Shown piece by piece: positions 6,598-9,181 of a DNA stretch of 9,181 nucleotides. A program made the translations under genes and the position numbers. Source of the DNA: Bacillota bacterium (lineage in GTDB: Bacteria; Bacillota; Clostridia; Lachnospirales; Cellulosilyticaceae). A model generated the notes under the pieces. That model ran no database searches, had not been told where the DNA came from, and saw only the letters and a program-made list of their open reading frames with translations. The stretch's first letter is position 1. Each line of letters opens with the position of its first letter. The DNA lies in contig JAEXBC010000478.1 in NCBI GenBank assembly GCA_023457875.1, positions 1-9,181 of the forward strand, written 5' to 3'.

Positions 6598-8327
6598 TTT
6601 TCCTCCTCCTGATGAAATAAGCAGAGTAATTCAGCTTCTAACTGATTGCCTTTTACAAACACATTCCCTAGGATGACCTTATATGCCTGATTTTTTCCTT
6701 GTTCAAGGGCTCTAATTCCTGCATCCGTTATAGCATTATAAGGCAGGTAAAAGAAGATAGCCTCTCCTCTTTGATCATAAACTGTAAACTCTAGTCGCTG
6801 AGTTACTTTATTGTAGCTCATAGCTGAGATGTCCTTGGGTATGATGACATAGGTATTTTGTCTTGAAGCATAGGCCTCAAAGTAATCTTGCTTTTGGGCT
6901 TTAAGTTTTTCTTTAAGCTCATTATAATGCTTTACTGCAAAAGGCAAGATATCCTCTAGAGTGGTTTCTCCTACTATTTTACCACTGCTTTTTTTAGTTG
7001 TAGAAAGCTTGCCTTCTTTAAGTACGCCCTTTTCTAAAACCACCTTGGCACTTTTAATACTTTCAAAGGGTAACTCTTGCTCCCATGCTAAAGGTGCACT
7101 ATATAAATACTCTACTGCCTTTTGAATCTTCCTATTTATAGGATTGCCCCCTTGCGCATCATACCTGGTTTCTAAGGGTCTTAATGTACTCATGGTGACA
7201 ATACGCCCCACCTCTTGGCAATAGAAATAGCCCGTTATGACTAAGTCCTGCCTTCTAGACATGAAACACCTTGCTCCCAGTCCCACAAGCTGCAGTTCAT
7301 CTAATTCTAGGCCCTCTTGTCTTAACTGGCCAAGTAGATACTTTAACTTAACTTGATCTTGATTTTGCGCCTCCATAGCCAATAGTCTATTATAAATCCT
7401 GCAAAGCAAGTGCATGGTTCTTTTGTTTGAAAAAGCCACATTTCTAGAAAAATAATAAATGAGTTCTCCTGATAGACTTTTTAAGTCACTGGCAAGCTCA
7501 TAAAATTTGCAGCCATAAGCCTTGATATAAAGCTTTTCCACCTTGTTTATGCTGCGTTCTGTAAGGCTTGCTAGTCCTTTATCCACCAGAAGGCTTATTT
7601 CTTGTTTAAGTAGCTTGCAGCAGTGAGCTTCTTCTTCTCCCCACTGAAAATGCTCCTCTATAGGATATAGCTTTCTCTTTTTCTCTCTTTGCAAATAGGC
7701 TATAAGGACATAAAGCTTATGTTCACATAGGCCCTTTTCTTTACAGGAACAAACGGCCTGGTCCAAGGTATTTTCCTTGGTGAAATAAATCGTAAACTTA
7801 TCACCTAACGTCACTGTAACAAAGGCGCCATAGTCAAAACGAATCTCACCCATATGTTCTATTTTCATGAGTGCCTGATTATATAGCTTCTTTCCAAAGC
7901 TCTTCGCAATTGTCTCATCTGATAAAGCCTCTAGTTCTGGCAAATCCACTTCACTATGGGTCACTTTATCCGTATCAGTATCCGTAGCAATATCAGTAGC
8001 AGTAGCGCCACTTTGCTGATGTTCTTCGTAATAAGCTTTGCAATATAATAGAGCAGTCATGATGTGTCTACATAGACTCTGAGAAGGGCAAGTGCACTGA
8101 CTCTCTTGAATAGGAGCTTTCAAATGAACACAAAGTCCTTCCTCTAGCTGCACTTTTAAGGCCTGCTGCTCCTCCTCCAAAACTAACGCTATAGAAGCCT
8201 TACATTTTTCTAAGTCTTTACCTGCCCTATTATAAATACCTTTATTAGCAAGGGTTAGTAAATAGGTTTCCGTGAGAAAGGGATAAATGCTCCCTATAAA
8301 AGTTATAATACGATCTTTGCAATCCAA
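6579..8327 (-). CDS. SWIM zinc-finger protein (YehQ-like), two SWIM motifs
   Basis: This 582-residue cytoplasmic protein has two motifs of the SWIM form CxC-xn-CxH. The first is CTCPSQSLCRH with C78, C80, C86 and H88. The second is CSCKEKGLCEH with C193, C195, C201 and H203. Each should bind one zinc ion, and SWIM domains are known to mediate DNA or protein binding. Between them lies a Thr/Asp-rich linker (about residues 108-123) encoded by a degenerate 6-bp repeat. The rest is helical with a beta-rich C-terminus and has no motif I recognise. The start is a TTG at 8327 with AAGGAG eight bases upstream, overlapping the end of the VWA gene by 25 bp. This and the gene order match the family of E. 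coli YehQ, which also follows the VWA gene yehP. A role as substrate-recognition partner of the MoxR/VWA complex is plausible but unproven. Confidence 0.88.
   Translation of the reverse strand: MDCKDRIITFIGSIYPFLTETYLLTLANKGIYNRAGKDLEKCKASIALVLEEEQQALKVQLEEGLCVHLKAPIQESQCTCPSQSLCRHIMTALLYCKAYYEEHQQSGATATDIATDTDTDKVTHSEVDLPELEALSDETIAKSFGKKLYNQALMKIEHMGEIRFDYGAFVTVTLGDKFTIYFTKENTLDQAVCSCKEKGLCEHKLYVLIAYLQREKKRKLYPIEEHFQWGEEEAHCCKLLKQEISLLVDKGLASLTERSINKVEKLYIKAYGCKFYELASDLKSLSGELIYYFSRNVAFSNKRTMHLLCRIYNRLLAMEAQNQDQVKLKYLLGQLRQEGLELDELQLVGLGARCFMSRRQDLVITGYFYCQEVGRIVTMSTLRPLETRYDAQGGNPINRKIQKAVEYLYSAPLAWEQELPFESIKSAKVVLEKGVLKEGKLSTTKKSSGKIVGETTLEDILPFAVKHYNELKEKLKAQKQDYFEAYASRQNTYVIIPKDISAMSYNKVTQRLEFTVYDQRGEAIFFYLPYNAITDAGIRALEQGKNQAYKVILGNVFVKGNQLEAELLCLFHQEEEKCQWKI
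7967..8006 (-). repeat. degenerate 6-bp tandem repeat inside the SWIM gene
   Basis: On the minus strand units such as ACTGAT, ACGGAT and GCTACT recur over about 40 bp and encode a linker of alternating Ala, Thr, Ile and Asp residues. It lies between the two SWIM motifs. Such repeats can change length by slippage, though whole 6-bp units keep the frame. Confidence 0.5.
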
Positions 8328-9181
8328 TTTGCCAACTCCTTTGGTGTAATGGCAGCTACCTGTGCACCTAAGTTAGCCATGCGCTGTGCTGCATTTCGGT
8401 CATAGCTGCTATTTCCTTCATAATCTAAAGCTGTTAATACAAACAGATTCGCACCTGTTTCAATAATATCGTGAACACGTTTGTACATCAGGTTATAGGC
8501 ATAGCCGTCATAGAGGTCACTTACCAAGACCACAATGGTCTTTTGAGGCATGGTAATCTTACTGATTACATAATCCAAGGCCTTGGAAATATTGGTTCCT
8601 CCTCCTAACTGTATATTCATGAGAACTTCCACAGGGTCTTGCACATAGTCTGATAAATCCACCACTGAGGTATCAAAGATAATAAGGTCTGTACGCAGCA
8701 TAGACAGTTTAGAGAAAATCCCAGCCATGACAGCACTATAAATCACAGAATCCATCATACTACCACTTTCATCTACTGCAATAATGATATGATAGGCATT
8801 GTGCCTTCTAATACGCGAAGAAAAGTAAAACTGAGTAGGAATAAGCCGATTGCTTTCTCTATGATAATGCTTTAGATTTTTGCGAATGGTTTTTTTGAAG
8901 TCAAAGTTTTTCATGGTACGAACCTGACTACTTTTGTAGGGATTTTTCTTGCCTTGGAAGGTGGTATCAACTTCTTTTTGTAGCTGCTTTTCAAGCTCCC
9001 TAACTACCTCTTCTACGATTTTCCTAGCAGTAGCCACAACTTCCCCACTCATTTGATTTTTAAAGCTTAATATACTCTTTAGTAAGCCCATGTCTGGCTG
9101 CATCTTCTTTAGTATTTGCTGATCCATCAAAAGCTCGCTCATATGATATTGCTCCAGTGCTTGCTTTTGCATGATCTCTAC
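8303..9181 (-). CDS. von Willebrand factor A domain protein (YehP-like), 5' end cut by window edge
   Basis: The VWA domain runs from about residue 125 to the end, counting from the methionine at 9172. The MIDAS metal site is complete: DESGS (D134, S136, S138), the threonine of GGGTN (T193) and the aspartate of VSDLYDG (D219). Upstream are a helical segment (KIVEEVVRELEKQLQ) and the NFDFKKTIRKNLKHYH region typical of the E. coli YehP family. From memory YehP is about 380 residues, and its sequence aligns here with roughly 90 further N-terminal residues. The frame stays open to the right edge and the methionine at 9172 has only a weak GTAGAGA before it. The true start is therefore probably outside the window. 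VWA proteins of this class act with MoxR-type AAA+ ATPases in metal insertion or protein remodelling. The stop overlaps the TTG start of the SWIM gene. Confidence 0.92.
   Translation of the reverse strand, partial: VEIMQKQALEQYHMSELLMDQQILKKMQPDMGLLKSILSFKNQMSGEVVATARKIVEEVVRELEKQLQKEVDTTFQGKKNPYKSSQVRTMKNFDFKKTIRKNLKHYHRESNRLIPTQFYFSSRIRRHNAYHIIIAVDESGSMMDSVIYSAVMAGIFSKLSMLRTDLIIFDTSVVDLSDYVQDPVEVLMNIQLGGGTNISKALDYVISKITMPQKTIVVLVSDLYDGYAYNLMYKRVHDIIETGANLFVLTALDYEGNSSYDRNAAQRMANLGAQVAAITPKELANWIAKIVL

Noticed and set aside
1..9181. tRNA, rRNA, CRISPR array, complete insertion sequence or phage attachment site
   Set aside because: No cloverleaf, regularly spaced direct repeats, paired terminal inverted repeats or integrase gene were seen on either strand.

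Overview
The window looks like chromosomal DNA of a low-GC Firmicute, probably a clostridium. The evidence is AT-rich intergenic DNA, strong AGGAGG-type ribosome binding sites, TTG and GTG starts inside tight gene overlaps, and Gram-positive style intrinsic terminators. The exact genus cannot be read from the sequence. Almost all genes are on the minus strand, so the order of transcription runs from right to left.

Right part (9181 to 2827): a compact minus-strand operon. It starts with a von Willebrand A (VWA) protein cut by the right edge, then a protein with two SWIM zinc fingers, then a 90-residue helical protein I do not recognise, then, after a 114-bp gap, a 1127-residue protein ending in a DUF4132 domain. 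The first three genes overlap by 25 and 19 bp. The VWA, SWIM and DUF4132 proteins match the E. coli YehP, YehQ and YehI families. In E. coli these sit with a MoxR-type AAA+ ATPase (YehL) and YehM, so the missing ATPase is expected just beyond the right edge. The likely theme is a MoxR/VWA chaperone-like complex of unknown purpose, with the SWIM, DUF4132 and small proteins as accessory or target-recognition parts.

Middle part (2826 to 1893): a decayed accessory patch. It holds a likely transposase fragment, a plus-strand small membrane protein gene that has a good ribosome binding site but appears broken by frameshifts, and, facing the other way, a strong minus-strand promoter followed about 125 nt later by an intrinsic terminator. 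That last unit has no coding capacity of note and looks like a small RNA gene or a terminator-type leader of the next gene.

Left part (1892 to 1): a small HXXEE-family membrane protein with its own terminator, then an AT-rich 470-bp intergenic region with a good match to a CcpA cre operator, then a Hanks-type Ser/Thr protein kinase cut by the left edge. Both edges cut genes.
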